Assembly: GCA_002336405.1 (NCBI GenBank)
Contig: DDEJ01000140.1
Coordinates: 1 to 21,188, forward strand
Length of the DNA: 21,188 bases
Reading direction: 5' to 3'
From: Rhodobacteraceae bacterium UBA1957
GTDB taxonomy: Bacteria; Pseudomonadota; Alphaproteobacteria; Rhodobacterales; Rhodobacteraceae
The notes under the pieces are model-generated. The model ran no database searches and was not told the origin of the DNA. It saw nothing but the letters and a program-made list of their open reading frames with translations. Both the position numbers and the translations under genes were made by a program. Shown here piece after piece: positions 1 to 8,214 of the stretch (positions are counted from its first letter, which is position 1; each line of letters starts with the position of its first letter).

Positions 1-20
1 CACAGGCCACTTGACCTGTG
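1..20. repeat. Short inverted repeat at the window edge
   Basis: CACAGG (1-6) and CCTGTG (15-20) are perfect inverted arms around an 8-base loop. No T-tract follows, so a standard intrinsic terminator is not shown. The right arm overlaps TTGACC (11-16), a possible -35 element for the ABC transporter gene at 63, with an AT-rich stretch (about 30-39) as a poor -10. It could be an operator or the tail of a hairpin cut by the window edge. Confidence 0.25.
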
Positions 21-62
21 TAACAAGGATATATTTAAGCACAATTCAATTGAGGAGAAAGC

Positions 63-1862
63 ATGGCACGAGTGTCGACCGGATCAAGGGCAAACGAGGA
101 ACGTGAGACGTCAAAGCGGATCGGGGCTTTGGCGGCCCTGTGGCCTTTTGTGCGGCCTTACCGCGTCATGATGACCTTTGCGATTGTCGCCTTGGTGGCC
201 ACCGCAACGGTGTCCTTGGTTTTGCCGCTGGCTGTACGCAAGGTGGTGGACAACTTTAATGTTGATGAAAGCAACCTGCTGGATCAGTATTTTGCGATGG
301 CGATTGTTGTGGTGGCTTTGCTCGCCTTTGGCACCGGCATGCGTTATGCGTTGGTCACGCGTTTGGGCGAGCGTGTTGTTACCGATATTCGCAAGGCTGT
401 GTTTGGGCGGGTGATCAATATGAGCCCGGCGTTTTACGACAATATTCTGACCGGCGAAGTGCTAAGCCGGATTACAACAGATACCACGCTGATCCTGTCG
501 GTGATCGGGGCCTCTGTGTCGATTGCTCTGCGCAATATGTTGATTTTTGCTGGCGGCTTGACGATGCTCCTGCTGACGTCGGTGAAATTAACTGGTCTTT
601 TGTTGTTGATTGTGCCGATTGTGGCGCTGCCGATTTTGACACTTGGGCGACGGTTGCGGGTGCTAAGTCGCGAGAATCAGGATTTCATTGCTGCCAGTTC
701 TGGCAATGCCTCCGAGGTTTTAAGTGCCCTGCAGACCGTGCAGGCCTTTACACACGAGACGGCAAGCAGGCAGGCTTTTGATCAAGTCACCGAGAAAAGC
801 TTTGAGGTGGCTGCACAGCGGATCAATACCCGTGTTTTGATGACGATGATCGTGATTTATATGATCTTTTCTGGCGTGGTTGGGGTGCTGTGGATAGGGG
901 TGTACGATATTCGCAGCAACGCGATCAGCGCCGGCGAATTGGCGCAGTTTGTAATTTATGCCATTTTGGTGGCTGGCTCTGCTTCGGCGCTGTCTGAAAT
1001 CTGGGGCGAGCTCCAGCGCGCCGCAGGCGCTACAGAACGACTGGTGGAACTGTTGCAGGCGCAAGACACCGTCACCGAGCCGGAAAATCCAGTTGCTTTG
1101 CCGCACCCGTTACGTGGCGAGATTGTTTTTGACGATGTCCAGTTTCGCTATCCGGCACGCCCGGACAGGCTGAGTTTAAGCCAGATCAACCTCACGATTA
1201 ATCCGGGCGAAACCGTGGCGCTTGTCGGCCCGTCGGGAGCTGGCAAAACTACGATTATTCAGATGATCTTGCGGTTTTACGACCCCACTTCGGGGCAGGT
1301 GCGCTTAGATGGTGTAAATCTGCGCGATCTGCGCCGCGACGCCTTTCGTAATATGGTGGCATTGGTGCCACAGGATCCAGTGGTTTTTGCGACATCAGCA
1401 CTTGAAAATATCCGCTTTGGCAATCCCGAGGCCAGCGATGAAAACGTCTATGCTGCGGCAAAGGCAGCGGCAGCGCATGAGTTTATCACCCAGTTGCCCA
1501 AGGGCTATGAAAGTTATCTTGGAGAGCGGGGCGTGATGTTATCGGGTGGGCAGAAACAGCGAATTGCCATCGCGCGGGCGATCTTACGCGATGCGCCAGT
1601 GCTGTTGCTAGACGAGGCCACAAGCGCCTTGGATGCGGAAAGCGAGCAGGCGGTGAAGCTGGCCGTTGAGGCTTTATCAAGCGACCGCACGACAATAATT
1701 ATCGCCCACCGCCTTGCAACGGTCAAAAAAGCCGATCGGATTGTGGTCATGGAAAAGGGGCAGATTGTTGATACCGGCACGCATGATGAACTGGTCGCCA
1801 AGGGGGGGCTATATGCACATTTGGCACGGCTGCAGTTTACAGATGGTGCTGCCGAAGTATAG
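63..1862 (+). CDS. ABC transporter, fused permease and ATPase (exporter half transporter)
   Basis: Inner-membrane ABC exporter half molecule of 599 residues, expected to work as a homodimer that couples ATP hydrolysis to export of a lipid, peptide or drug-like substrate. The N-terminal half (about 25-320) carries the hydrophobic segments of a type IV exporter membrane domain. The C-terminal ATPase has Walker A GPSGAGKT (389-396), signature LSGGQKQR (493-500), Walker B ending in D517-E518 and the switch His549. The ATG follows a strong GAGGAG ribosome site at about 52-57, which fixes the start. Length and domain order are normal for MsbA/ABCB-type bacterial exporters. The acyl-CoA synthetase gene follows 104 bases later on the same strand but has its own promoter-like region, so an operon is uncertain. 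The substrate cannot be read from the sequence. Confidence 0.93.
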   Translation: MARVSTGSRANEERETSKRIGALAALWPFVRPYRVMMTFAIVALVATATVSLVLPLAVRKVVDNFNVDESNLLDQYFAMAIVVVALLAFGTGMRYALVTRLGERVVTDIRKAVFGRVINMSPAFYDNILTGEVLSRITTDTTLILSVIGASVSIALRNMLIFAGGLTMLLLTSVKLTGLLLLIVPIVALPILTLGRRLRVLSRENQDFIAASSGNASEVLSALQTVQAFTHETASRQAFDQVTEKSFEVAAQRINTRVLMTMIVIYMIFSGVVGVLWIGVYDIRSNAISAGELAQFVIYAILVAGSASALSEIWGELQRAAGATERLVELLQAQDTVTEPENPVALPHPLRGEIVFDDVQFRYPARPDRLSLSQINLTINPGETVALVGPSGAGKTTIIQMILRFYDPTSGQVRLDGVNLRDLRRDAFRNMVALVPQDPVVFATSALENIRFGNPEASDENVYAAAKAAAAHEFITQLPKGYESYLGERGVMLSGGQKQRIAIARAILRDAPVLLLDEATSALDAESEQAVKLAVEALSSDRTTIIIAHRLATVKKADRIVVMEKGQIVDTGTHDELVAKGGLYAHLARLQFTDGAAEV

Positions 1863-1901
1863 TGAACGGACACGGTGTGTTAAGGTGTCTGTTAAAACCG
1901 G

Positions 1902-1932
1902 TTGACCAATATATGCTACCGTTCGGTAAACT
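1902..1932 (+). promoter_or_regulatory. Candidate promoter with palindromic operator before the acyl-CoA synthetase gene
   Basis: TTGACC at 1902-1907 resembles a -35 element, and TAAACT at 1927-1932 is a loose -10 with a spacer of about 19. Between them TACCG-TT-CGGTA (1917-1928) is an inverted repeat, perfect except for the central TT. Palindromes with ACCG/CGGT half-sites are typical of TetR-family repressors, which often control acyl-CoA metabolism. No such regulator is encoded in the window. The start at 1967 has a good AGGGAG ribosome site (about 1952-1957). Confidence 0.4.
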
Positions 1933-1966
1933 GTCATAAAATCGGACCTAAAGGGAGAGACAAGAG

Positions 1967-3844
1967 ATGGGATTTTCATCAGTTGAAGATGTGCGGGCGA
2001 TTGAGCGGGAAGCACCTTGGAGCCAGCGCGACCTGCCCATAACACTGTATGATATGCTGGATAAAACTGCGAATAAGATGCCGGATGCCAATGCGGTCAG
2101 TTTTCAGCTTATGTCTGGTCCGAACAGCAAGGCCGAAACTCTCAGTTGGTCACAGTTGCGCGCGCAGGTGATCCAAGCGGCGAATTTGTTTTCTCGACTT
2201 GGGATCGGTGAAAGTGATGTGGTGGCTTTTGTTCTGCCCAATTCAATGGAAACAGTTGTGGCCCTCTTGGGTGGCGCGGTGGCCGGGATTGTTAGCCCAA
2301 TTAATCCGCTCCTTTCGCCAGAACATATTGGCGGGCTTCTGCGCGAGACGGGCGCCACTGTCGTGGTGACGCTGAAAGCGTTTCCCAAAACAGATGTCGC
2401 CCAAAAAACTGCCGAAGCGGTTCGGTTGGCCCCGGCTGTGACAACGGTTCTCGAAGTTGATTTGCTGCGTTATCTAACGCCACCCAAAAGTTGGATCGTG
2501 CCGCTGATTCGGCCTAAAAATCCGATTCAACATCACGCTAAGGTATTAGATTTCAGCGCCGAAGTTGCACGTCAAAATACGGCTTTGGATTTTGTCGCAG
2601 GCACGGATGACCGCGTGGCGGCATATTTTCACACCGGGGGTACCACAGGGACACCGAAGGTGGCGCAATTGCGCTACAAGGGTTTAATTTATAATGGTTG
2701 GCTGGTTGGCACCTATGTTTTCGACAACAGTGACAATGTGATTTGCCCGTTGCCGTTGTTTCATGTTCTGGCGGCGGTTCCGGTGCTGATGGGGACGGTT
2801 TTTTCCGGTGCGCATCTGGTGTTTCCAACGCCGGCTGGCTATCGCGGCGAGGGGGTTTTTGACAATTTCTGGGCCCTTGTTGAGCGTTGGGAAATCAGTC
2901 TTATTATCTCGGTGCCCACTGCAATTTCAGCCTTGATGCAACGGCCGGTTAATGCAGATATTTCGTCTGTGAAAAAAGCCATTGTTGGTTCGTCGCCCTT
3001 GCCCCGCGATTTGTTCAAACGCTTTCAAGAGGCCTCTGGGGTCAACATTCTGGAAGCCTACGGAATGACCGAGGCGACTTGTATGCTCTCGACCAATCCA
3101 CCGACTGGGGAAAAGAAAATTGGTTCGGTTGGCCTGGCAACTCCTTATACCGAAATCAAGATCATCAAGCAAAGTCCGGATGGTCTTGTCGAGTGCGCCA
3201 CTGACGAAATTGGCGAGATTTGCGCGGCCAATCCGGGTATTTGGGCTGGCAACACCTATACTGAGGCCGCGAAAAACGTTGGGCTTTATTTTCAGGATAA
3301 ATACTTGCGCACCGGTGATTTGGGCCGGTTTGATAGCGATGGCTATCTGTGGATTACCGGGCGGTCAAAAGATATTATCATTCGCGGCGGCCATAATATT
3401 GATCCCGGCCTGATTGAAGAAGCGCTGTTGGGGCATCAAGATGTTGCTTTTGCTGGCGCCATCGGTCAGCCTTGCCCACATTCAGGAGAGTTGCCCTGCG
3501 CGTATGTTGAACTGGTTGCGGGGGCGACCGTGACTGGGGAAGAGTTGACCGCGCATTGTCAGCAGCATGTTACAGAACGCGCCGCCCAGCCAAAATATAT
3601 TGAGGTCATTGACACCCTGCCCAAAACGGCAGTCGGCAAAGTGTTCAAACCAGACTTGCGCAAAATGGCTATTCGCCGGGTGTATAATGAAGCGTTTGAG
3701 GCGTCGGGATCTTTGGCGCAGGTGGAAACGGTCATTGAAGACAAAGCCCGTGGGCTTGTTGCGTTGGTGGGTCGAGGCGCTGATGAGGCAGAAGTGCAAG
3801 CGGTTTTGGGCAATTATGAACGCCCTTGGGATTGGGCCAAATAG
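1967..3844 (+). CDS. AMP-forming acyl-CoA synthetase (ANL superfamily)
   Basis: Cytoplasmic enzyme of 625 residues expected to activate a carboxylic acid as acyl-AMP and then form the CoA thioester. Visible ANL motifs in order are the phosphate-binding loop HTGGTTGTPK (about 220-230), YGMTEAT (about 365), YLRTGDLGRFDSDGYLWITG (about 446-465), RSKDIIIRGGHNI just after it, and the C-terminal LPKTAVGKVFKP with catalytic Lys558. The protein is longer than typical acetyl-CoA-synthetase relatives of about 550 residues, with an extension after Lys558. This matches the roughly 630-residue proteobacterial acyl-CoA synthetases of unknown chain preference. It ends 18 bases before the convergent glycosyltransferase gene. 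The substrate could be a fatty, aromatic or dicarboxylic acid and is not decided by the sequence. Confidence 0.92.
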   Translation: MGFSSVEDVRAIEREAPWSQRDLPITLYDMLDKTANKMPDANAVSFQLMSGPNSKAETLSWSQLRAQVIQAANLFSRLGIGESDVVAFVLPNSMETVVALLGGAVAGIVSPINPLLSPEHIGGLLRETGATVVVTLKAFPKTDVAQKTAEAVRLAPAVTTVLEVDLLRYLTPPKSWIVPLIRPKNPIQHHAKVLDFSAEVARQNTALDFVAGTDDRVAAYFHTGGTTGTPKVAQLRYKGLIYNGWLVGTYVFDNSDNVICPLPLFHVLAAVPVLMGTVFSGAHLVFPTPAGYRGEGVFDNFWALVERWEISLIISVPTAISALMQRPVNADISSVKKAIVGSSPLPRDLFKRFQEASGVNILEAYGMTEATCMLSTNPPTGEKKIGSVGLATPYTEIKIIKQSPDGLVECATDEIGEICAANPGIWAGNTYTEAAKNVGLYFQDKYLRTGDLGRFDSDGYLWITGRSKDIIIRGGHNIDPGLIEEALLGHQDVAFAGAIGQPCPHSGELPCAYVELVAGATVTGEELTAHCQQHVTERAAQPKYIEVIDTLPKTAVGKVFKPDLRKMAIRRVYNEAFEASGSLAQVETVIEDKARGLVALVGRGADEAEVQAVLGNYERPWDWAK

Positions 3845-3851
3845 GCACGTT

Positions 3852-3873
3852 TGCACAAGCGTTCAGCTTGGCA
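3852..3873. other. Hairpin between convergent genes
   Basis: CAAGC (3856-3860) and GCTTG (3866-3870) flank a 5-base loop, and TGC/GCA extend the stem past one bulged A. It overlaps the last codons of the minus-strand glycosyltransferase gene and lies just after the acyl-CoA synthetase stop. Neither side has a T-tract, so it may slow or end transcription both ways only weakly. Confidence 0.25.
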
Positions 3874-4660
3874 GTGTCGCGGCGATGAACTGGTAATAAC
3901 TTTGGGTGCCGCCCGCGTCGGTATAGGCGCGGTTTAGCCGGGTTTTTGCGTTGAAGACCGCCACAGCATCCTCTTGCGACGTGATGGGAATACGGGTTTT
4001 GCCATCGCGTATATCCCGCATATAAGCTTTATAGGCGGCGGCGGCGCGACGGGAGAAAACCTCGTTTGCCGTGGTGCTGAGCGGGTTGAGACGCAGTTGA
4101 TAGGCCGCCTGCGACACAGGTACTGCGTTGCCGTGTAATGCCACAACCTCAAGGCTGTGCATAATATCCTGTGAGGGGCGGTTGATAAACGGCCCAGCGT
4201 GGGCGCGTGACACCAGCGGATGAAAACTTGCGCCCGAGTGCGCGAAATCGGCATATGACAAGGTGTTTTGCAACGGCAGTCGCAGGATTTCTCGCCCTTG
4301 ATCCAGAATAGAGGTCGGTCCGAAAGCAGCTCCGTATTTTTGCGCCAGCGGTAAAAGCTCGGCTAGATATTGGTCTTCCCATGTGTCATCTGCATCTAGA
4401 AAGGCGACATAATCGGCCGTTGCCGCCTGCAGTGCACGGTTGCGGGCAGGTCCCGCGCCTGAGCGCACCTCCGCAGAGACGGCAATGGTGATATTTTGTG
4501 CTTGCCCAGCCAAATAAGTGTAATCCTGCCCGTCATCTGGAGCGATCACTATTTGCACTTGCGCCATTGGCAGGCCTGAACAGCGAATGGACGCAACCGC
4601 CCGCACAATTGTTTCATGGGCGTGATACGCAGGTATTATAACCGAGATGCGTGGGGTCAT
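3863..4660 (-). CDS. Family 2 glycosyltransferase
   Basis: Protein of 265 residues with a GT-A type nucleotide-sugar fold. It starts with ISVIIPAYHAHETI (5-18), the usual first strand and helix of GT2 enzymes, has the ARNRAL helix (72-77), and carries the DXD-type metal and nucleotide site FLDADD (87-92). There is no membrane segment, so it should act at the cytoplasmic face, adding a sugar to a glycan or lipid acceptor. The C-terminal half is less typical, and the acceptor and donor cannot be inferred. Its ATG overlaps the stop of the enolase-superfamily gene upstream (ATGA, 4657-4660), so the two are probably translationally coupled. This is an unusual partnership of a catabolic-type enzyme with a glycosyltransferase. 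It is the last gene of the minus-strand group. Confidence 0.86.
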   Translation of the reverse strand: MTPRISVIIPAYHAHETIVRAVASIRCSGLPMAQVQIVIAPDDGQDYTYLAGQAQNITIAVSAEVRSGAGPARNRALQAATADYVAFLDADDTWEDQYLAELLPLAQKYGAAFGPTSILDQGREILRLPLQNTLSYADFAHSGASFHPLVSRAHAGPFINRPSQDIMHSLEVVALHGNAVPVSQAAYQLRLNPLSTTANEVFSRRAAAAYKAYMRDIRDGKTRIPITSQEDAVAVFNAKTRLNRAYTDAGGTQSYYQFIAATLPS

Positions 4661-5889
4661 TGTCGCGCAGGCGGAGCACCGCCCAGAAAGGCATTGCCGC
4701 TTTGATAGTTGCAGGGGTCTTCCTGCATCTCAAGGTGCAATCCGGACCCGTGGTAAGGATGGGCGCGGGCCAGTGCTTCATCGACCTGTATGCCTAAACC
4801 CGGGGTTTCTGGTGCGGTGATATAGCCATTTTCCACGCAAAGCGCGTTGCAGATCAATGCGCTGTGAAACGGGGTTTCGATGGTTTCGGCCATCAATAGA
4901 TTGGGGGTTGAGACCGCCAGCTGGATGTTGGCCGCCCATTCCACCGGCCCTGCATAGAGGTGTGGCGCGAGTTGCGCATTGAACACTTCTGCAATGGCTG
5001 CAATTTTTTTCGTCTCCCAAAGGCCGCCGGCCCGGCCCAGTGCCGGTTGCAAGATTTCGGCGCCGCCGGTTTGTAACAGCGTTGCGAACTCGGCCTTAGT
5101 GGTCAGCCGTTCGCCGGCGGCAACCGGGATCCGCACGGCTTTGGCAATTTTGTGAAATTCTAGCAGGTTATCTGGTGGGACCGGCTCTTCGAACCACAAG
5201 GGACTATAGGGCTCAAGCGCCTGCCCAAGCCGGATCGCCCCTGCGGTGCTGAATTGGCCGTGGGTGCCGAACAACAGATCGGCTTGATCGCCAATGGCGC
5301 CGCGTATTGCTTTGCAAAACGCAACCGACAGCGTGATATCGGATTGTGCCGGCATGTGCCCACCGCGCAGCGTATAGGGACCTGCTGGATCGAATTTCAC
5401 GGCCGTATAACCACGCTGCACACAATCAGTTGCACTTTCTGCGGCCATCTCGGGCGAGGTCCAAAACGCGACGGGGTCATGATGAGGCAGCGGATAAAGA
5501 TAAGTATAGGCGCGGATGCGATCGTTCATCTTACCACCCAGCAACGCCCAGACTGGCCTGTTGCGATGCTTGCCCAGAATATCCCAACAGGCGATTTCAA
5601 GGCCAGAAAATGCGCCCATCACCGTTAGGTCGGGGCGCTGTGTAAAGCCGCTAGAATAGACCCGACGAAACATTTTCTCTATGTTTTCAGGGTGTTCATT
5701 TTGCATATGACGCCCGAAGACATCTGCAATGACGTGGGCCATCGCCTTGGGACCAACAGACGCCGCATAGCATTCGCCCCAGCCGATAAGGCCGGTATCT
5801 GTGGTCAGTTTAACCAATATCCAATAGCGCCCCCCCCAGCCCGGCGCGGGTGGTGCGGTGACAATGACCTCAAGATCTTGCAGTTTCAT
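4657..5889 (-). CDS. Mandelate racemase/muconate lactonizing enzyme family protein, probable sugar-acid dehydratase
   Basis: Enolase-superfamily enzyme of 410 residues, cytoplasmic, expected to abstract a proton next to a carboxylate and probably dehydrate a hexaric or aldonic acid. The capping domain occupies about 1-125. The barrel shows the base motif KFDP with Lys165 and Asp167, then GTHGQF (208-213), FEEP with Glu234/235, AAGE with Glu260, and APHLY with His310. At the first metal position, where most relatives have Asp two residues before Asn or His, this protein has Gly208 before His210. I believe GTHGQ is shared by a subgroup, but I cannot verify that here. The start is supported by AAAAGG ahead of the ATG. 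The stop overlaps the glycosyltransferase start. Substrate unknown; galactarate, mannonate or another sugar acid are all possible. Confidence 0.87.
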   Translation of the reverse strand: MKLQDLEVIVTAPPAPGWGGRYWILVKLTTDTGLIGWGECYAASVGPKAMAHVIADVFGRHMQNEHPENIEKMFRRVYSSGFTQRPDLTVMGAFSGLEIACWDILGKHRNRPVWALLGGKMNDRIRAYTYLYPLPHHDPVAFWTSPEMAAESATDCVQRGYTAVKFDPAGPYTLRGGHMPAQSDITLSVAFCKAIRGAIGDQADLLFGTHGQFSTAGAIRLGQALEPYSPLWFEEPVPPDNLLEFHKIAKAVRIPVAAGERLTTKAEFATLLQTGGAEILQPALGRAGGLWETKKIAAIAEVFNAQLAPHLYAGPVEWAANIQLAVSTPNLLMAETIETPFHSALICNALCVENGYITAPETPGLGIQVDEALARAHPYHGSGLHLEMQEDPCNYQSGNAFLGGAPPARQ

Positions 5890-5934
5890 AAGCGCGCCTT
5901 TTAATGGTCTGATGGTAACTTAGGCTGGATGAGA

Positions 5935-5955
5935 CCCCGGTCATAGGGGCCGGGG
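5935..5955. other. GC-rich hairpin between the MFS and dehydratase genes
   Basis: CCCCGG (5935-5940) and CCGGGG (5950-5955) form a perfect 6-bp stem with a 9-base loop in the 140-base gap. No T-run follows on the minus strand, so it is not a canonical terminator. It could partly end transcription after the transporter gene or protect the dehydratase mRNA. Confidence 0.3.
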
Positions 5956-6029
5956 CAAGGGGATTTGGTGCGATGTTTTCCGATTGCGATGTGAAATGCA
6001 ATGCGAAGTTTGATGGGTGGTCCCGGCCA

Positions 6030-7241
6030 TCAGGCCTGAGCAGACAGACGCAGACGCCAAAACAATCCCAGCCCAAGCGCCATCAATAGCGCCGAAAGCA
6101 GGAAGGGTGCGCCAGGCAGATACAAAAGAGCATCGCCGCGTGAGAAATAGGCAAAGATCTGGGTCATGCCAATTAGGGCAATCATAGTTGCAAACGCGTT
6201 TAAACTGGCCAGAACACCCAGCAGCGCCCCCTGACTTTCCGTCCCCACGGCGCGTGACATAATTGCCTGTAGCGCCGGTGTGCCGATCGATCCGAGGGCC
6301 GCGAGCGGGGTCAGTGCCAACAGCAGTGTGCCATCACCGACCAATGCGATCATTGTCAGCGTTGGGATCTGTATAATCAATCCCAGCTTGACCGTTTTAT
6401 TATCCCCCAGATAGCGGTTGGCAAGCCGGATCAAAACCGCCTGCACCAACACCGTGGAGCCGCCGTAAACCGCCAGCGAGACGCCGATTAACCCCGGCGA
6501 CCAGCCAAAGCGTTCTGTGGTATAATACACCCAGATCGCCGGATAGACCGCGACGCTGATATAGAAACAAAAGCTGACCCATAACAGCGGGATAAGATCC
6601 TTAAACTGGCCGATATAACGAAACGCGCCCAACGGATTGGCGCGGCGCCATTCAAAGGCCCGGCGGTTGCTTGCCGTCAGGCTCTCGCGCAGAACCACTG
6701 CGCCAAATAAGGCGTTGGCCAGTGCCAAAAGTCCGGCGGCATAAAATGGCGCGCGGGTGCCAAATTCTACCAGTGCCCCGCCCAAAAGCGGTCCAAGTAC
6801 AAATCCAATACCAAATCCGGCGCTGATCAGGCCAAAGTTACCTGCTTTTTCTTCAGGTTTTGAAATGTCCGCGATATAGGCTGTGGCGGTTGATTGCGTG
6901 GCAGAACTGATGCCGCCAATGATCCGCCCAAACAACAAAAGCCAGATGCCCCCGGCCAGCGCCATGATTAGATAGCCAATCGTCATCATAACCAAAGTCA
7001 CCAGCAAAAGCGGTTTGCGGCCATATTGATCCGATAGGCTGCCCAGCATAGGACCAAACAGGAATTGCATCAGCGAAAATAACATCGCCATGACGCCGCC
7101 CCAGATTGCGGCCTGCCCAAGTGTAGCTGTGGGCAGAACCTCAAGCAGCAATTGTGGCATGACAGGTATAATCAGCCCAATCCCCATCGCATCAATAACG
7201 ACGGTCATCACGATAAAGACAATGGGAAGTTTTGGTTTCAA
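6030..7241 (-). CDS. MFS transporter, TetA/TCR-like subfamily
   Basis: Integral inner-membrane carrier of 403 residues with about 12 hydrophobic segments, expected to be a proton-coupled antiporter. It carries MFS motif A, GSLSDQYGRKP (67-77), between helices 2 and 3, and a motif C-like GFVLGPLLGG in helix 5, as in drug exporters. The start MKPKLPIVFIVMTVVIDAMG lines up with the N-terminus of classical TetA proteins. That supports the TTG codon at 7239-7241, which follows AAGG at a proper distance. The gene begins 18 bases after the PcaD-like gene, so the two are likely cotranscribed. Chromosomal relatives of TetA need not give tetracycline resistance; with these neighbours it may export or import a small organic acid. 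Substrate unknown. Confidence 0.88.
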   Translation of the reverse strand: MKPKLPIVFIVMTVVIDAMGIGLIIPVMPQLLLEVLPTATLGQAAIWGGVMAMLFSLMQFLFGPMLGSLSDQYGRKPLLLVTLVMMTIGYLIMALAGGIWLLLFGRIIGGISSATQSTATAYIADISKPEEKAGNFGLISAGFGIGFVLGPLLGGALVEFGTRAPFYAAGLLALANALFGAVVLRESLTASNRRAFEWRRANPLGAFRYIGQFKDLIPLLWVSFCFYISVAVYPAIWVYYTTERFGWSPGLIGVSLAVYGGSTVLVQAVLIRLANRYLGDNKTVKLGLIIQIPTLTMIALVGDGTLLLALTPLAALGSIGTPALQAIMSRAVGTESQGALLGVLASLNAFATMIALIGMTQIFAYFSRGDALLYLPGAPFLLSALLMALGLGLFWRLRLSAQA

Positions 7242-7259
7242 ATCTGTGCCTTACAGGTT

Positions 7260-8048
7260 TTAAAAATGGCCGGTATCGGCCATGAAATCCGTGAGGTGTT
7301 TGGCATAATCGCGCGGCTGCTCAACGCAGGGCAAATGCCCGGCATCGCGCATCAGCTGAAACTTGGAGCCAGGGATCAATTCAACGGTTTCGCGCACCAA
7401 ATCTGGCGGCGTAGAGCCGTCTTCGCTGCCGGCGATCCCTAAAGTCGGCAATCGCAAGCCACTGGTTGGCGTATAGAAATCGGTGCCGCTGATCGCAGCC
7501 GAACACCCCATATATCCGGCATCGGGTTGGCGCACCAGCATGTTGCGCCACAGCGCCAATTCAGGCTGGTTGCGAAATCCATCCGAGAACCAGCGCTCCA
7601 GAATACTATCTGCCAGCGCTTCAATCCCACCTGCTTTTACGGCGGCGATGCGGTCGTTCCACATCTCGGGCTGGCCAATCTTGGCGGCGGTGTTCGACAG
7701 CACCATCGCCCGGACCAGATCCAACCGCTTTATCGCCAGACCCTGCGCGATCATGCCGCCGATCGACAGGCCGACAAACAGGCAGTTTTTCACGTCGAGA
7801 TGATCCAGAAGCGCCTCAATCTCTCGTACCAAAGCCCCCATTGAATAGGCGCCGGTCGGACAGGATGACAGGCCGTGGCCACGTTTGTCATAGCGGATGA
7901 TTCTCAGCCCCGTTGGCAGATGCGGCAAGATCGGATCCCACAGCCGCAAATCGGTTCCAAGAGAATTGGCAAACACCACCGGTGCGCCCTTCGGATCGCC
8001 ATCGTCTCGGTAGTGCAATTGCACGTCATCGGTTTCAAACAGGTTCAT
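7260..8048 (-). CDS. pcaD: Alpha/beta hydrolase, PcaD-like 3-oxoadipate enol-lactonase
   Basis: Protein of 262 residues, the usual length for 3-oxoadipate enol-lactonase, which opens the enol-lactone in the beta-ketoadipate pathway of aromatic breakdown. The catalytic triad is visible: Ser95 in GLSIGG, Asp210 in GSEDGSTPP and His238 in AGHLPCVEQP. The N-terminal HYRDDGDPKGAPVVFANSLG with an oxyanion-hole segment is typical of this family. It is the first gene of the minus-strand group, followed by the MFS carrier. No other classical pca gene lies beside it; a carboxymuconolactone-decarboxylase-type gene is present at 10104 on the other strand. The enzyme could act on another lactone or ester, so the family is firm but the symbol is less so. 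Confidence 0.82.
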   Translation of the reverse strand: MNLFETDDVQLHYRDDGDPKGAPVVFANSLGTDLRLWDPILPHLPTGLRIIRYDKRGHGLSSCPTGAYSMGALVREIEALLDHLDVKNCLFVGLSIGGMIAQGLAIKRLDLVRAMVLSNTAAKIGQPEMWNDRIAAVKAGGIEALADSILERWFSDGFRNQPELALWRNMLVRQPDAGYMGCSAAISGTDFYTPTSGLRLPTLGIAGSEDGSTPPDLVRETVELIPGSKFQLMRDAGHLPCVEQPRDYAKHLTDFMADTGHF

Positions 8049-8214
8049 TCGGGTCTCACATGTTTTGCTAAGAGGGTGGGGCTGCTGGATGTTCAGGTCG
8101 CACCCTGTCGCGGAGTTGTACAGATGTCCAGATAGGTATTAGGATAGGCGCTGCGCTGGCTGTGTTGTGGCGTTATTATGGGTGGGATCTCATCATCAAC
8201 AAAGGACGGTTGTA

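Noticed and set aside
6030..7241. Tetracycline resistance gene
   Set aside because: The protein is TetA-like in start and motifs, but this subfamily includes many chromosomal carriers of other substrates, there is no tetR beside it and no sign of a mobile element, so resistance is not claimed.
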